64,000 nucleotides of DNA, from NCBI GenBank assembly GCA_963855995.1, contig OY979727.1, positions 11,524,946-11,588,945 on the forward strand, written 5' to 3'. The notes under the pieces were generated by a model. That model searched no databases, was not told the DNA's origin, and saw nothing but the letters and a program-made list of their open reading frames with translations. Below are positions 11,381 to 23,013 of this stretch, one piece after another. A program made the position numbers and the translations under genes. Every line of letters begins with the position of its first letter. Position 1 is the first letter of the stretch. Origin of the DNA: Muricea muricata (Eukaryota > Cnidaria > Anthozoa > Malacalcyonacea > Plexauridae).

Positions 11381-13059
11381 AGTTTATTAATTAGGCCGGC
11401 CAAATTATTGTGTAAGCTGTTAATATGAAATTTTTTTATTAAAATCTCGAGAATCATTAGTAAATCGTGAACAAAACACAAAAGAAAATCATAGCCGTGA
11501 AGGAGTCTTTATTTCTCACACGCACACAACTTGCAGCTACCCTAATTTATGATTTTAAATCAACATATCTCGAGAATTAAACAACACGTAAGGAATGTGT
11601 AAATTCTTAAAGCTCTTTCGAACAATAAAAATTAATATCTCGCACTAATCTCTCTCAAAAGCTCTCTCAAATTTATTACCAATATCTCTTCAACTATTAC
11701 TTTGCAGGTGAAATGTAACTTCTATCAAAACTAGCTTACTTCAAGTTGTTTGGGAATTAAGATTTTACGTGTCAACGAGATCAAATATGAATCTAAGATG
11801 GCAGACAGCGCATTAAATTTCTATCTTTACGACCAACTCCCCAACGAAAGGCTTTAATTCGCTCGAAAGTCGAATTTTGTTTTTTTATTGTTTAATGTAG
11901 TGAAAGATCCTGTGTGCTTTTTACAGCACTGCCAACACTAGCAACGTTAGTGCGAGATGTTAATTTTTATTGAAACGAAAGCTGAACTGCTAAAGAAAAT
12001 AGAAACGACAAGATAAAATCAAAAAACTTACTTTCACTCTATCTTTGGATCTTCTTGGCTTCGGTTGTTCTCGTTTCATCATGCTGTTTATGGTTTCATC
12101 TGGTTGGCGCACTCTCTTCATGGAACATCACGCCGGTCCAGTAGGTAACTAGCTCACTCGTGTCCAGTCAACCAACATAAAATAAGGAGAAAATTAATGT
12201 TACAAAATATTTTAGAATATAGGACACTAAGCGTTAATTGAAATTGACTTTAACAAACCGTACATTGTGATAGTATTTGCATCTTAACATCTGATGGAGA
12301 CGGCTTGTGATTTACTTCTTATGTCGATATGAATTCTTTCCCATCTTGTTGCGTCATTAGTTGATGGTTGTTGTATTCACTTTTTACTTGGCATTCTTTG
12401 AAAAAAAAATTACGATGTTCAGAAAACTGTTTACAAGATAAGCAAAGAAAACTACGTTCACAAGCATTAGAGAGGACTAAGTAATTATAATAGGCGTGAC
12501 AGGTCACAGAGGTTAGTCGACGAAGAAACTCATGGACAAATTCCCGGCATGATGATATTCCGATAGCAAGAAGTACAGCAAGTGTAGAACGTGTACGTGT
12601 AAGCTTAAACTGTATCTATGCAACTCCAAGAAAAGCGCAACACAAAATGGCGGAATTTAAAGACATTTCTGGTGTCATTTCCAGTTCCCTAACTTTCGCG
12701 GACAAATATATTTATATATTTTTCTCAAATTTTTTTGAAGTAAATCTAGATGGATTTTGTGAATAAACAAATTGAAAAAAGTATTGCCCACGTTAGGAAA
12801 CTAGAACGGGCGCCCAAGAATGCCCACAATTTCTCCAATCTGGATTATATTTATTGATTGCGCAAATGACTGATAAAAAATAAGAGAGTAATAAAATACC
12901 AAATGGTTTCCTCTTCAAGATAGTGTCATACATGCGCGCGGCATTTCGGGATATTTGGGAAAACTCATGTTGAAGTTGAACCTAAGGCAACATGCCAAGT
13001 ACATGGATGACGCTATCCTGCTCAGGAAACTATTTAGTAATTGTCTTACAAAATGATTA
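11381..13059. other. Spacer and gene-like remnants, no intact gene
   Basis: It holds phrases suggestive of exons on the minus strand, such as a donor-like GTAAGT at the mirror position 21,223 after about 30 open codons beginning at 21,133. The segment matching 20,550-20,936 (a 128-codon frame in the right arm) has an in-frame TAG in this arm. Palindrome 2 carries a frameshifted relative around 31,550-31,950. I regard it as non-coding or decayed. Confidence 0.4.
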
Positions 13060-13381
13060 CAGTGAAACACAAGTCAACGCCACGGCATTTAAATTTTTCG
13101 TGTAGGATTGTTTGATCCTGCACAGTAATAGCCAAGTGGCGCAATCGTCAGAGCAAACGCCTATCACATGCGAGGTCGTGGGTTCAATCCTTACTTCAGA
13201 CTCGTGACACCCATGTGAGGAGTTAGTCAGTCGTGGGTTTATCCCGGGTACTCCGGTTTGCAAATGTTGACTGGACGGCTAAAATTGTAAAATATCAGTA
13301 ATCACCGGAACACGGGTACTTAACTAAACTGCTGACGATGAGGCGGAACTCATAATGAATTAATGAAAATGTGTTTCACTG
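13060..13381. mobile_element. Mariner-like MITE with tRNA-like core (palindrome 1 left)
   Basis: It runs from CAGTGAAACAC to GTGTTTCACTG with TA on both sides. It is the ~322-bp form of the family. It contains the tRNA-like segment at 13,124-13,195. Mirror copy at 19,874-20,195, whose right TA has become TC. Confidence 0.65.
13124..13195 (+). pseudogene. tRNA-like sequence inside the MITE
   Basis: This is 72 nt with a plausible acceptor stem (AGTAA with TTACT), an A-box-like TAGCCAAGTGG and a B-box-like GGTTCAATCC. The anticodon arm is poor (CGC/GCG around a large loop), so no isotype is assigned; the middle faintly resembles tRNA-Val. At 54,081-54,152 the stem is AGTGA with CCACT, which includes one paired change. 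It is probably a tRNA-derived remnant and not a working tRNA. Confidence 0.4.
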
Positions 13382-15060
13382 TAGTTATCATATAATGTAA
13401 TTGCCAAGCTGAATGAATAATTCTCCAGTAACTACGTCATATGAATAATTTACAATTATGAGAGTAGTGGGGGGGGGGGGCAGCATAAAGATTGAAGTAG
13501 TGTCAAGGAAGGGGTACTACCCTGACGGGTACTAGGCGAAGAAGTAGAGTAAACAGGAGGAAGAAAATTAAATTGGAGTAAATAAGGGGGATTGGGGTAA
13601 AGAAGGGGAGAAGCAGGATAAAGAAACCAGTGGAAGGGGGTGCTATCCTGGAAGGAGTACCCGGGAAAGAAGAGGGTGAACAGGAGGAAAAGTAGATTGG
13701 AGTACAGAAAGGGGAAATTAAACGGATCAGGAAATTCAGACTTGCAATTCAAATGAAAGGCAGCTCATTGGTCATGTAAACACTCGTTAAATCATGGTTC
13801 TCGCTTGCCTTTAGCTTGGAATCATCTTTGAATTTGAACTGAAAGTCTGAATTTGCATGTTTCTTGTATAGAGTGCAGTGTATCAGAACAGAAGAGGTTT
13901 TGAAGAAAAAGAAAGAAAGAATAAAAGTAAGTTAAAATTTGTAAAGAATAATGAAGAAACTATTGGTACAGCACTTGATACATGATGATAATCATCATTA
14001 TAAACTCTCTATTAATCCGGGGGGGGGGGTATAATAGAGAATTTGCAATGATAGTAAGTATATTGTAATATTTGGGTTTTTACCACTAAATCCTCTTGAA
14101 AGTTCTTTTTGGCTGTGGCTTCTCTCATCACAGTTGTCTGTGCTTGTCTTGCAAAATCTCTGGAATATCTATAACGTGAAGGTCAATATTTAAGATTAGA
14201 AAAATAGAAACCGTAAAATAGAAAGAAATTTAAATCGTGGCGAATACTTTTTACGGTCTTGCTGGCATGACAAAAAGAGAGTATAGATTTATAAGATCAT
14301 GTTGATTTATCCTTTATCTGAACTATATTTAACTTAGATTTTAAAATAGATTTCACCCTGGTAAGCAGACCGAATGGGTTTTCAAACAAGATAACATTTA
14401 ATGACTAAAACGTGCACAGAATAGTTAGAGAATGCTTACATGTCGAATAAAAATCCAATACTTTTAATGTCCAACTACACAATAGCGATTTTCGTTGCAT
14501 TTCTAGACTGGAGAAGAAGACGACGCCATTTTGATTTTGATTTCTCCCGACAACGGCAGATTTGTCTTCGCAATTTTTTTCCATTTCTTCGTCGTTTTAG
14601 CTCCAATTTGCTCGTTGTGTTTCTTTCGTACCTTCCTCGCCATTTCCGTACAATCAATGGACATTTATACTCAAGATTAAGACTGTATTGAGACTTTCAA
14701 AATGTTCGTCAGGAGACATAAAAATCGAAGCTTCTTCTTCGGGTTGCAGAAGCAAATGACGTCAGACGACCTTTGTCCGCCAGCAAATACCCGTATGTAT
14801 AACATTCAATGATCTTTTTAGGAAGCTGAAAATCGGTTTTTATTGCGCGAACGAAGTGTTTTTGCCATTATTTCTTACTCAGGTCTTTCTTCTGCTACTT
14901 TACTTCATGTTTACTTAGGTAACTTGCCAAAAGAAACGCCTGTAAGGGACAATTTTGCAATTTTTTTTATTTGGATGCTGATGAACAAGGGAAGACTCGT
15001 TAAAGCTTTCATTGGCAAATATCTTTCCCTCCGTGGCCGAGAGGTAAAGACAACTGTCTT
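13382..15060. other. Polypurine minisatellite and exon-like segment, palindrome 1 left
   Basis: A G run (about 13,470-13,480) and a purine-rich stretch to ~13,760 are the complement of the C/T-rich repeat in other copies. A second G run is near 14,019-14,028. The segment around 14,440-14,690, read on the minus strand, corresponds to the exon-like region at 55,560-55,770 and 59,884-60,090. Frames differ between copies, so no protein is claimed. Confidence 0.5.
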
Positions 15061-15157
15061 GACTTCGATTTTGGGTGGATCGAGGACCGGTCCAGTTCAA
15101 CTGAGTTTGGTAAGAATTTAATTCTGATCGGTGCTCGATCCACCCAAAACTGAAGTC
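15061..15157. repeat. Hairpin with TTTTGGGTGGATCGAG stems
   Basis: GACTTCGATTTTGGGTGGAT pairs with the inverted phrase ending at 15,157, with ~45 bp between. Just upstream (about 15,030-15,052) CGTGGCCGAGAGGTAAAGAC resembles the A-box of a tRNA-Ser/Leu, but no convincing B-box follows. Mirror copy at 18,096-18,193. Diverged copies are near 56,210-56,300 and 59,360-59,445. Confidence 0.7.
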
Positions 15158-15302
15158 AAAGCTGGGCGTGGAGTGCAGGAAAACACTAGGCAGTACCGCG
15201 AGGCCGAGGAGGCAAACGTTATTTTCCCAGCGTTGTTAACTAATATTTAAGCAAATTTCATTAACTTGACTGTTGGGGACAGACCTGTAGGGTTGGTGCA
15301 TT

Positions 15303-15379
15303 GAAGACTTCTCGTCGTTATTTCCCTTCGTTCAAGAAGACAAGTTGTCTTCATCGAGAAATAACGACGAAAAGACTTC
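15303..15379. repeat. Hairpin with TCTCGTCGTTATTT stems
   Basis: GAAGACTTCTCGTCGTTATTT is followed by the AAGACAAGTTGTCTT core and then AAATAACGACGAAAAGACTTC. Equivalent hairpins lie at ~17,875-17,951, ~56,447-56,523 and ~59,130-59,205. Confidence 0.8.
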
Positions 15380-15412
15380 AAGACACCACTAAACCACTAC
15401 ACTTTAAAGCTA

Positions 15413-15448
15413 CAGTGTAGTGGTTTAGCTAGCTAAACCACTACACTG
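15413..15448. repeat. Perfect 36-bp palindrome (GTAGTGGTTTAGCT half-sites)
   Basis: The two 18-bp halves are exact reverse complements. Mirror copy at 17,806-17,841. Related sites near the third palindrome are at 56,556-56,591 and 59,061-59,096. In the 56,556 copy both outer positions changed together (CAGTG to CAATG, CACTG to CATTG), which keeps the pairing. Confidence 0.95.
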
Positions 15449-15479
15449 TGCCAATAATATATGGCTGACTTCTTCCTAA

Positions 15480-16310
15480 CGCTTACGGTACGACCATGGA
15501 TGCGCAAAGATGCGCAAACACATTAAAGCCTTGAAAGCAAGTGTTTTCTTTTAGGAAAGAATCAAGGACGACAACGCTTACTAAATCAAAGCCGTCTAGT
15601 CATGTTTTAAGTACTTCAGCTATGTTTAACGATCTTTTACCAGATCTTTGCAAGAGGAAAAGTAAAATTTTGCATCATTATTATTAACTTTCCGTCAGTC
15701 GTTTCTTTCTTGATCGAGCATTATATGCCATTGTGTTCAGTGTCCTTGATATAGGAGCCATATACTTATGGCCTTGGGTTTAATTCCCAAACACTGAATG
15801 GCAGTGTTTTGCTCTTCCAATGAGATAACAAGATGGCACTGTAGAACGCGTGGTTTTATATAAGCTACGAGCGTCAAGGTATCCTTGATAGGTAACTATT
15901 GATCCTACAATGGCACTTATGTTCACTGCCAATAGGAACGTTTTCAACTCACAGCTTGTACATAATGGCTTTTATAGGTTGTGTCACAAGGAAACTGCAG
16001 TTCGGTCGTAAAATCAACTTGTTTTCAAGGTTGCCGGGTTTTAAACATTACTGACACTGTTAATGTTGTAGCTCGGAATTGTAAAACAACGGCGGCAATG
16101 CAGTTTTCTTGTGCCATAACCATATAAGCTACGACCGCCAAGCTTTATCCTTGATAGGAAACAATTGATCCCACCAACGACATTTGTATTCTCTACCGAT
16201 AGGAACGTTTGAGACTTACAGCTTGTACATAACGCATTTTATCGGTGAGTCGTAAAACCAACCTGTTACTGCTCAGCAAACTACCATTTCCCTCGATCAA
16301 CGATAGTCGA
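15480..16310. other. Innermost part of palindrome 1 left arm, internal tandem repeat
   Basis: The segment 15,480-15,850 (phrases TTAACGATCTTTTA, TCCTTGATATAGGAG, GGCCTTGGGTTTAATTCCC) recurs in diverged direct orientation in the spacer at about 16,335-16,710. A related pair flanks the centre of palindrome 3. No gene recognised. Confidence 0.7.
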
Positions 16311-16326
16311 TGAAGCTTGGCGCTCG

Positions 16327-16901
16327 AGTTGTTCAGCTAAGTTAAACGATCTTTTATGGCGAGGTCTTTTCAAGAAGGCATGAAGCATAGATGCGCAAAC
16401 ACTGTACAGCCTGTAAAGAATATGTCTTCTTTCGGGAAAGAGTCAAAGACGATAACGCTTATTAAATCAAAACTGTGTAGGCATGTTTTAAGTTGCTCAG
16501 CTATGTTTAACGATCTTTTATGACCGGGCCTTTGCAAGAAGGAAAGTCGAAGTTTGCATATACTATTGACTTTCCGTCGGTCGTTTCTTTCTTGATCGAG
16601 CTTTATATGTCATTGTGTTCAGTGTCCTTGATATAGGAGTCATGTATTTATGGCCTTGGGTTTGATTCCCAAACACTGCATGGCAGTCTTCAGCTCTTTC
16701 AAGTAATAAGATAACTTTGGAACAAGATGGCAATGCGTTATTTACTATATGCCTGGTCATGCTGTAACTAATCATGTAGTATATTCTACAAACCTTAACT
16801 CAGAACGTTGGCTGTCAGTTTCTATTCGTGGTTGCTTTGAAACATTGCAGATACTGCTAACCTGGCTATAACCTGTAAAATGCTTGGTTTTACACAACCT
16901 A
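16327..16901. other. Spacer of palindrome 1 (575 bp)
   Basis: The arms meet at CGCTCG (ending 16,326) and CGAGCG (starting 16,902). The spacer holds a diverged direct copy of 15,480-15,850 and no other recognisable feature. Confidence 0.9.
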
Positions 16902-19873
16902 CGAGCGCCAAGCTTCATCGACTATCGTTGATCGAGGGAACTGGTAGTTTGCTGAGCAGTAACAGGTTGGTTTTACGACTCACCGATAAAATGCGTTATG
17001 TACAAGCTGTAAGTCTCAAACGTTCCTATCGGTAGAGAATACAAATGTCGTTGGTGGGATCAATTGTTTCCTATCAAGGATAAAGCTTGGCGGTCGTAGC
17101 TTATATAAATGATAAAACCACCCATTTTACAGGTTATGGCACAAGAAAACTGCATTGCCGCCGTTGTTTTACAATTCCGAGCTACAACATTAACAGTGTC
17201 AGTAATGTTTAAAACCCGGCAACCTTGAAAACAAGTTGATTTTACGACCGAACTGCAGTTTCCTTGTGACACAACCTATAAAATCCATTATGTACAAGCT
17301 GTGAGTTGGAAACGTTCCTATTGGCAGTGAACATAAGTGTCCATTGTAGGATCAATAGTTACCTATCAAGGATATCTTGACGCTCGTAGCTTATATAAAA
17401 CCACGCGTTCTACAGTGCCATCTTGTTATCTCATTGGAAGAGCAAAACACTGCCATTCAGTGTTTGGGAATTAAACCCAAGGCCATAAGTATATGGCTCC
17501 TATATCAAGGACACTGAACACAATGGCATATAATGCTCGATCAAGAAAGAAACGACTGACGGAAAGTTAATAATAATGATGCAAAATTTTACTTTTCCTC
17601 TTGCAAAGATCTGGTAAAAGATCGTTAAACATAGCTGAAGTACTTAAAACATGACTAGACGGCTTTGATTTAGTAAGCGTTGTCGTCCTTGATTCTTTCC
17701 TAAAAGAAAACACTTGCTTTCAAGGCTTTAATGTGTTTGCGCATCTTTGCGCATCCATGGTCGTACCGTAAGCGTTAGGAAGAAGTCAGCCATATATTAT
17801 TGGCACAGTGTAGTGGTTTAGCTAGCTAAACCACTACACTGTAGGTTTAAAGTGTAGTGGTTTAGTGGTGTCTTGAAGTCTTTTCGTCGTTATTTCTCGA
17901 TGAAGACAACTTGTCTTCTTGAACGAAGGGAAATAACGACGAGAAGTCTTCAATGCACCAACCCTACAGGTCTGTCCCCAACAGTCAAGTTAATGAAATT
18001 TGCTTAAATATTAGTTAACAACACTAGGAAAATAACGTTTGCCTCCTTGGCCTCGCGGTACTGCCTAGTGTTTTCCTGCACTCCACGCCCAGCTTTGAAT
18101 TCAGTTTTGGGTGGATCGAGCACCGATCAGAATTAAATTCTTACCAAACTCAGTTGAACTGGACCGGTCCTCGATCCACCCAAAATCGAAGTCAAGACAG
18201 TTGTCTTTACCTCTCGGCCACGGAGGGAAAGATATTTGCCAATGAAAGCTCTAACGAGTCTTCTCTTCTTCATCAGCATCGAAATAAAAAAAAATGCAAA
18301 ATTGTCCCTTACAGGCGTTTCTTTTGGCAAGTTACCTAACTAAACTGGAAGTAAAGTAGTAGAACAAAGACCTGAGTAAGAAATAATGGCAAAAACACTT
18401 CGTTCGCGCAATAAAAACCGATTTTCAGCTTCCTAAAAAGATCATTGAATGTTATACATACGGGTATTTGCTGGCGGACAAAGGTCGTCTGACGTCATTT
18501 GCTTCTGCAACCCGAAGAAGAAGCTTCGATTTTTATGTCTCCTGACGAACATTTTGAAAGTCTCAATACAGTCTTAATCTTGAGTATAAATGTCCATTGA
18601 TTGTACGGAAATGGCGAGGAAGGTACGAAAGAAACACAACGAGCAAATTGGAGCTAAAACGACGAAGAAATGGAAAAAAATTGCGAAGACAAATCTGCCG
18701 TTGTCGGGAGAAATCAAAATCAAAATGGCGTCGTCTTCTTCTCCAGTCTAGAAATGCAACGAAAATCGCTATTGTGTAGTTGGACATTAAAAGTATTGGA
18801 TTTTTATTCGACATGTAAGCATTCTCTAACTATTCTGTGCACGTTTTAGTCATTAAATGTTATCTTGTTTGAAAACCCATTCGGTCTGCTTACCAGGGTG
18901 AAATCTATTTTAAAATCTAAGTTAAATATAGTTCAGATAAAGGATAAATCAACATGATCTTATAAATCTATACTCTCTTTTTGTCATGCCAGCAAGACCG
19001 TAAAAAGTATTCGCCACGATTTAAATTTCTTTCTATTTTACGGTTTCTATTTTTCTAATCTTAAATATTGACCTTCACGTTATAGATATTCCAGAGATTT
19101 TGCAAGACAAGCACAGACAACTGTGATGAGAGAAGCCACAGCCAAAAAGAACTTTCAAGAGGATTTAGTGGTAAAAACCCAAATATTACAATATACTTAC
19201 TATCATTGCAAATTCTCTATTATACCCCCCCCCCGGATTAATAGAGAGTTTATAATGATGATTATCATCATGTATCAAGTGCTGTACCAATAGTTTCTTC
19301 ATTATTCTTTACAAATTTTAACTTACTTTTATTCTTTCTTTCTTTTTCTTCAAAACCTCTTCTGTTCTGATACACTGCACTCTATACAAGAAACATGCAA
19401 ATTCAGACTTTCAGTTCAAATTCAAAGATGATTCCAAGCTAAAGGCAAGCGAGAACCATGATTCAACGAGTGTTTACATGACCAATGAGCTGCCTTACAT
19501 TTGAATTGCAAGTCTGAATTTCCTGATCCGTTTAATTTCCCCTTTCTTTTCTCCAATCTACTTTTCCTCCTGTTCACCCTCTTCTTTCCCGGGTACTCCT
19601 TCCAGGATAGCACCCCCTTCCACTGGTTTCTTTATCCTGCTTCTCCCCTTCTTTACCCCAATCCCCCTCATTTACTCCAATTTAATCTTCTTCCTCCTGT
19701 TTACTCTACTTCTTCGCCTAGTACCCGTCAGGGTAGTACCCCTTCCTTGACACTACTTCAATCTTTATGCTGCCCCCCCCCCCCCCACTACTCTCATAAT
19801 TGTAAGTTATTCATATGACGTAGTTACTGGAGAATTATTCATTCAGCTTGGCAATTACATTATATGATAACTA

Positions 19874-20195
19874 CAGTGAAACACATTTTCATTAATTCAT
19901 TATGAGTTCCGCCTCATCGTCAGCAGTTTAGTTAAGTACCCGTGTTCCGGTGATTACTGATATTTTACAATTTTAACCATCCAGTCAACATTCGCAAACC
20001 GGAGTACCCGGAATAAACCCACGACTGACTAACTCCTCACATGGGTGTCACGAGTCTGAAGTAAGGATTGAACCCACGACCTCACATGTGATAGGCGTTT
20101 GCTCTGACGATTGCGCCACTTGGCTATTACTGTGCAGGATCAAACAATCCTACACGAGAAATTTAAATGCCGTGGCGTTGACTTGTGTTTCACTG
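19874..20195. mobile_element. Mariner-like MITE with tRNA-like core (palindrome 1 right)
   Basis: It mirrors 13,060-13,381. CAGTGAAACAC and TGTTTCACTG ends are present. The tRNA-like part is on the minus strand at about 20,060-20,131. Confidence 0.65.
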
Positions 20196-20549
20196 TCATC
20201 ATTTTGTAAGACAATTACTAAATAGTTTCCTGAGCAGGATAGCGTCATCCATGTACTTGGCATGTTGCCTTAGGTTCAACTTCAACACGAGTTTTCCCAA
20301 ATATCCCGAAATGCCGCGCGCATGTATGACACTATCTTGAAGAGGAAACCATTTGGTATTTTATTACTCTCTTATTTTTTATCAGTCATTTGCGCAATCA
20401 ATAAATATAATCCAGATTGGAGAAATTGTGGGCATTCTTGGGCGCCCGTTCTAGTTTCCTAACGTGGGCAATACTTTTTTTAATTTGTTTATTCACAAAA
20501 TCCATCTAGATTTACTTCAAAAAAATTTGAGAAAAATATATAAATATAT

Positions 20550-20936
20550 TTGTCCGCGAAAGTTAGGGAACTGGAAATGACACCAGAAATGTCTTTAAAT
20601 TCCGCCATTTTGTGTTGCGCTTTTCTTGGAGTTGCATACATACAGTTTAAGCTCACACGTACACGTTCTACACTTGCTGTATTTCTTGCTATCGGGGTAT
20701 CATCATGCCGGGAATTTGTCCATGAGTTTCTTCGTCGACTAACCTCTGTGACCTGTCACGCCTATTATAATTACTTAGTCCTCTCTAATGCTTGTGAACG
20801 TAGTTTTCTTTGCTTATCTTGTAAACAGTTTTCTGAACATCGTAATTTTTTTTTGAAAGAATGCCAAGTAAAAAGTGAATACAACAACCATCAACTAATG
20901 ATGCAACAAGATGGGAAAGAATTCATATCGACATAA
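20550..20936 (+). pseudogene. 128-codon open frame, not conserved; unrecognised
   Basis: This is the second-longest open frame in the window, but the start would need an alternative codon unless Met at about residue 10 is used. The protein has a Cys-rich middle (CERSFLCLSCKQF) and no family I recognise. The mirrored copy in the left arm has an in-frame TAG (GTTGCATAG) and the palindrome-2 relatives are frameshifted. It may be a decayed exon or chance. Support for a real protein is weak. Confidence 0.2.
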
Positions 20937-21132
20937 GAAGTAAATCACAAGCCGTCTCCATCAGATGTTAAGATGCAAATACTATCACAATGTACGGTTT
21001 GTTAAAGTCAATTCAATTAAAGCTTAGTGTCCTATATTCTAAAATATTTTGTAACATTAATTTTCTCCTTATTTTATGTTGGTTGACTGGACACGAGTGA
21101 GCTAGTTACCTACTGGACCGCCTTGATGCTCC

Positions 21133-21228
21133 ATGAAGAGAGTGCGCCAACCAGATGAAACCATAAACAGCATGATGAAACGAGAACAACCGAAGCCAAG
21201 AAGATCCAAAGATAGAGTGAAAGTAAGT
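21133..21228 (+). other. Short open segment ending in a strong donor (GTAAGT)
   Basis: About 30 codons from an ATG, rich in Arg, Lys and Pro, run into GTGAAAGTAAGT. A diverged relative in palindrome 2 (from about 32,116) also has an open frame from an ATG and ends at GTATGT. The peptides share little beyond length and a few charged positions. It is a possible exon or exon relic. Confidence 0.25.
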
Positions 21229-21868
21229 TTTTTTATTTTATCTTGTCGTTTCCATTTTTTAGCAGTTCAGCTTTTGTTTCAATAAAAATTAACATCTCGC
21301 ACTAACGTTGCTAGTGTCGGTAGTACTGTAAAAAGCACACAGGACCTTTCACTACCTGAAACAATAAAAAAAAACAAAATTCGACTTTCGAGCGAATTAA
21401 AGCCTTTCGTTGGGGAGTTGGTCGTAAAGATAGAAATTTAATGCGCTGTCTGCCATCTTAGATTCATATTTGATCTCGTTGACACGTAAAATCTTGATTC
21501 CCAAACAGCTTGAACTAAGCTAGTTTTGATATAAGTTACATTTCACGTGCACAGTAATTCTCAAAGAGATATCGGCAATAAATTTGAGAGAGCTTTTGAG
21601 AGAGATTAGTGCGAGATATTAATTTTTATTGTTCGAAAGAGCTTTAAGAATTTACACATTCCTTACGTGTTGTTTAATTCTCGAGATATTTTAATCTAAA
21701 TTCATAAATTAGGGTAGCTGCAAGTTGTGTGCGTGTGAGAAATAAAGACTCCTTCACGGCTATGATTTTCTTTTGTGTTTTGCTCACGATTTATTAATGA
21801 TTCTCGAGATTTTAATAAAAAAATTTCATATTAACAGCTTACACAATAATTTGGCCGGCCTAATTAAT

Positions 21869-22131
21869 ACTATTTTATAATATACTGAGTGTCAAAGTTC
21901 ATTTATTCCTGTTTCTTATTGGTTAAGAACGTATCACGTGATAGTGGAGAAATTCTATTGTCTCCCTGGCAACGTAGCTAAGCGGTGGACATTACTTTTA
22001 TTCACCGGTAGACAACAAATCCACAAAGCCTCACGTAGCCATGTCAGGTAAAAGGTAATCCTTTTTACACATGTTTGATTGATTTGTGGTACTTTTCTTC
22101 TCTTTTGGCACTCAGTATATAATAAAATACT
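21869..22131. mobile_element. 263-bp MITE-like insertion with ~28-bp inverted ends, right arm only
   Basis: The ends share TATTTTATWATATACTGAGTG followed by CAAA in inverted orientation, with about four mismatches. It is absent from the corresponding left-arm site near 11,375-11,390. The AT-rich ends overlap similar flanking sequence, so the exact boundary and target duplication are uncertain. Confidence 0.6.
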
Positions 22132-22234
22132 TATTGACTGAGACCTCGGGAAAGCAGTATGTTTTGTGGACCCTCGACATCGACAGTCTCTGGTCCACAA
22201 AACATACTGTTTCCCTCGGTCTCAGTCAATAAGT
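22129..22234. mobile_element. ~106-bp near-perfect hairpin MITE, right arm only
   Basis: ACTTATTGACTGAGACC and GGTCTCAGTCAATAAGT delimit stems of about 44 bp (through GTATGTTTTGTGGACC) around a ~19-bp loop. It abuts the preceding element. It is absent from the left arm. Confidence 0.8.
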
Positions 22235-22328
22235 GTTAATTACTATACATTGCAGTTGTTTTATGCGTTGTGATTGGTCAGTTGTATGCAGATAAATGCG
22301 ACTATCACACAATCTGCAGATAACTCAG

Positions 22329-22553
22329 TCATACAATAAGAATACATAGAAGGGCCACTCAGCAGTGCAACATGTCACACTATGTTTATGCAGTTTACAG
22401 GCTGCCACCAGCCAGTTCAGCATTCCTATTGGCCAGAAAATGCAATTGACTGGCTGAGAAAATGCTAATAACGTGCGTAATGCGACATGCGCGGCTTCAA
22501 AAACTCCAAAGGCTCCGACGCGAGTGGCCCTTCTATGTATTCTTATTCTATGG
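22329..22553. mobile_element. 225-bp MITE with AAGAATACATAGAAGGGCC ends and CTCAG target duplication
   Basis: Inverted ends of about 31 bp (three mismatches near the tip) surround ~160 bp. CTCAG is present at 22,324-22,328 and 22,554-22,558. The left arm retains the uninterrupted CAGATAACTCAGTTATCTG at about 11,258. This insertion happened after the arms separated, or escaped conversion. Confidence 0.9.
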
Positions 22554-22929
22554 CTCAGTTATCTGCTAGCAGATAACTGAGTTATCTGCATGTTGAGCCT
22601 ACGGTGCAGATTATTACAGTATGCGGTATCCGTTGGCATCAATGGTTGGCATGGCAACAACATTTTTTCGATATTTTCTGTTTCATGTTATGGCATCTTG
22701 CTTTTTAAGCTCTTCCGAAGGCGAAATTCGTCAATTGCTCGAGGAAAAAGACTTACAATGTATAATAAAGCAATTATCGGATTCGGTTTTTGTGATATGC
22801 AAAATTATCAATGTCTTGGTAAGAGTTATCTGACTCGCCTTCGGCTCGGCTGATAACTCTTACGTCGACATTGATCATTTCGCATATCACACAAACCTCA
22901 TCCAATAAGTGCTTAATATGTTATAGTTT

Positions 22930-23013
22930 ACTTATTAAGCTTTGTGGAAACACCACGTAAATTTATTATTGCAATAATAAATTTACGTGGTGTTTCCACA
23001 AAGCTTAATAAGT
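22930..23013. mobile_element. 84-bp perfect palindrome in a right-arm insertion
   Basis: ACTTATTAAGCTTTGTGG is mirrored exactly at the other end, with centre ATTATTGCAATAAT. The phrase ATGTTATAGTTT occurs before it (about 22,918) and again near 23,053, so about 130 bp in total was inserted relative to the left arm. Confidence 0.85.

Larger units (their letters stand above)
3822..16326 (+). repeat. Left arm of palindrome 1 (~12.5 kb)
   Basis: It is the reverse complement of 16,902-30,199. Short open frames translate identically in both arms (for example 4,059-4,283 with 29,738-29,962, 5,417-5,644 with 28,376-28,603, and 14,440-14,691 with 18,563-18,814), so arm identity is very high. The right arm is ~0.8 kb longer, mostly from MITE-like insertions at 21.87-23.06 kb and a 40-bp difference near 24.42 kb. 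This identity far exceeds the similarity of palindrome 1 to palindrome 2, which implies recent formation or gene conversion between arms. Confidence 0.95.

Noticed and set aside
13456..13752. Pro/Leu/Phe-rich frame (also 19,501-19,818)
   Set aside because: It is a translation of the pyrimidine-rich minisatellite. Its composition follows the C/T strand bias.
15025..15075. tRNA-Ser gene suggested by GTGGCCGAGAGGTAAAG
   Set aside because: The A-box-like match is good, but no B-box, variable arm or acceptor stem follows at the right distance.
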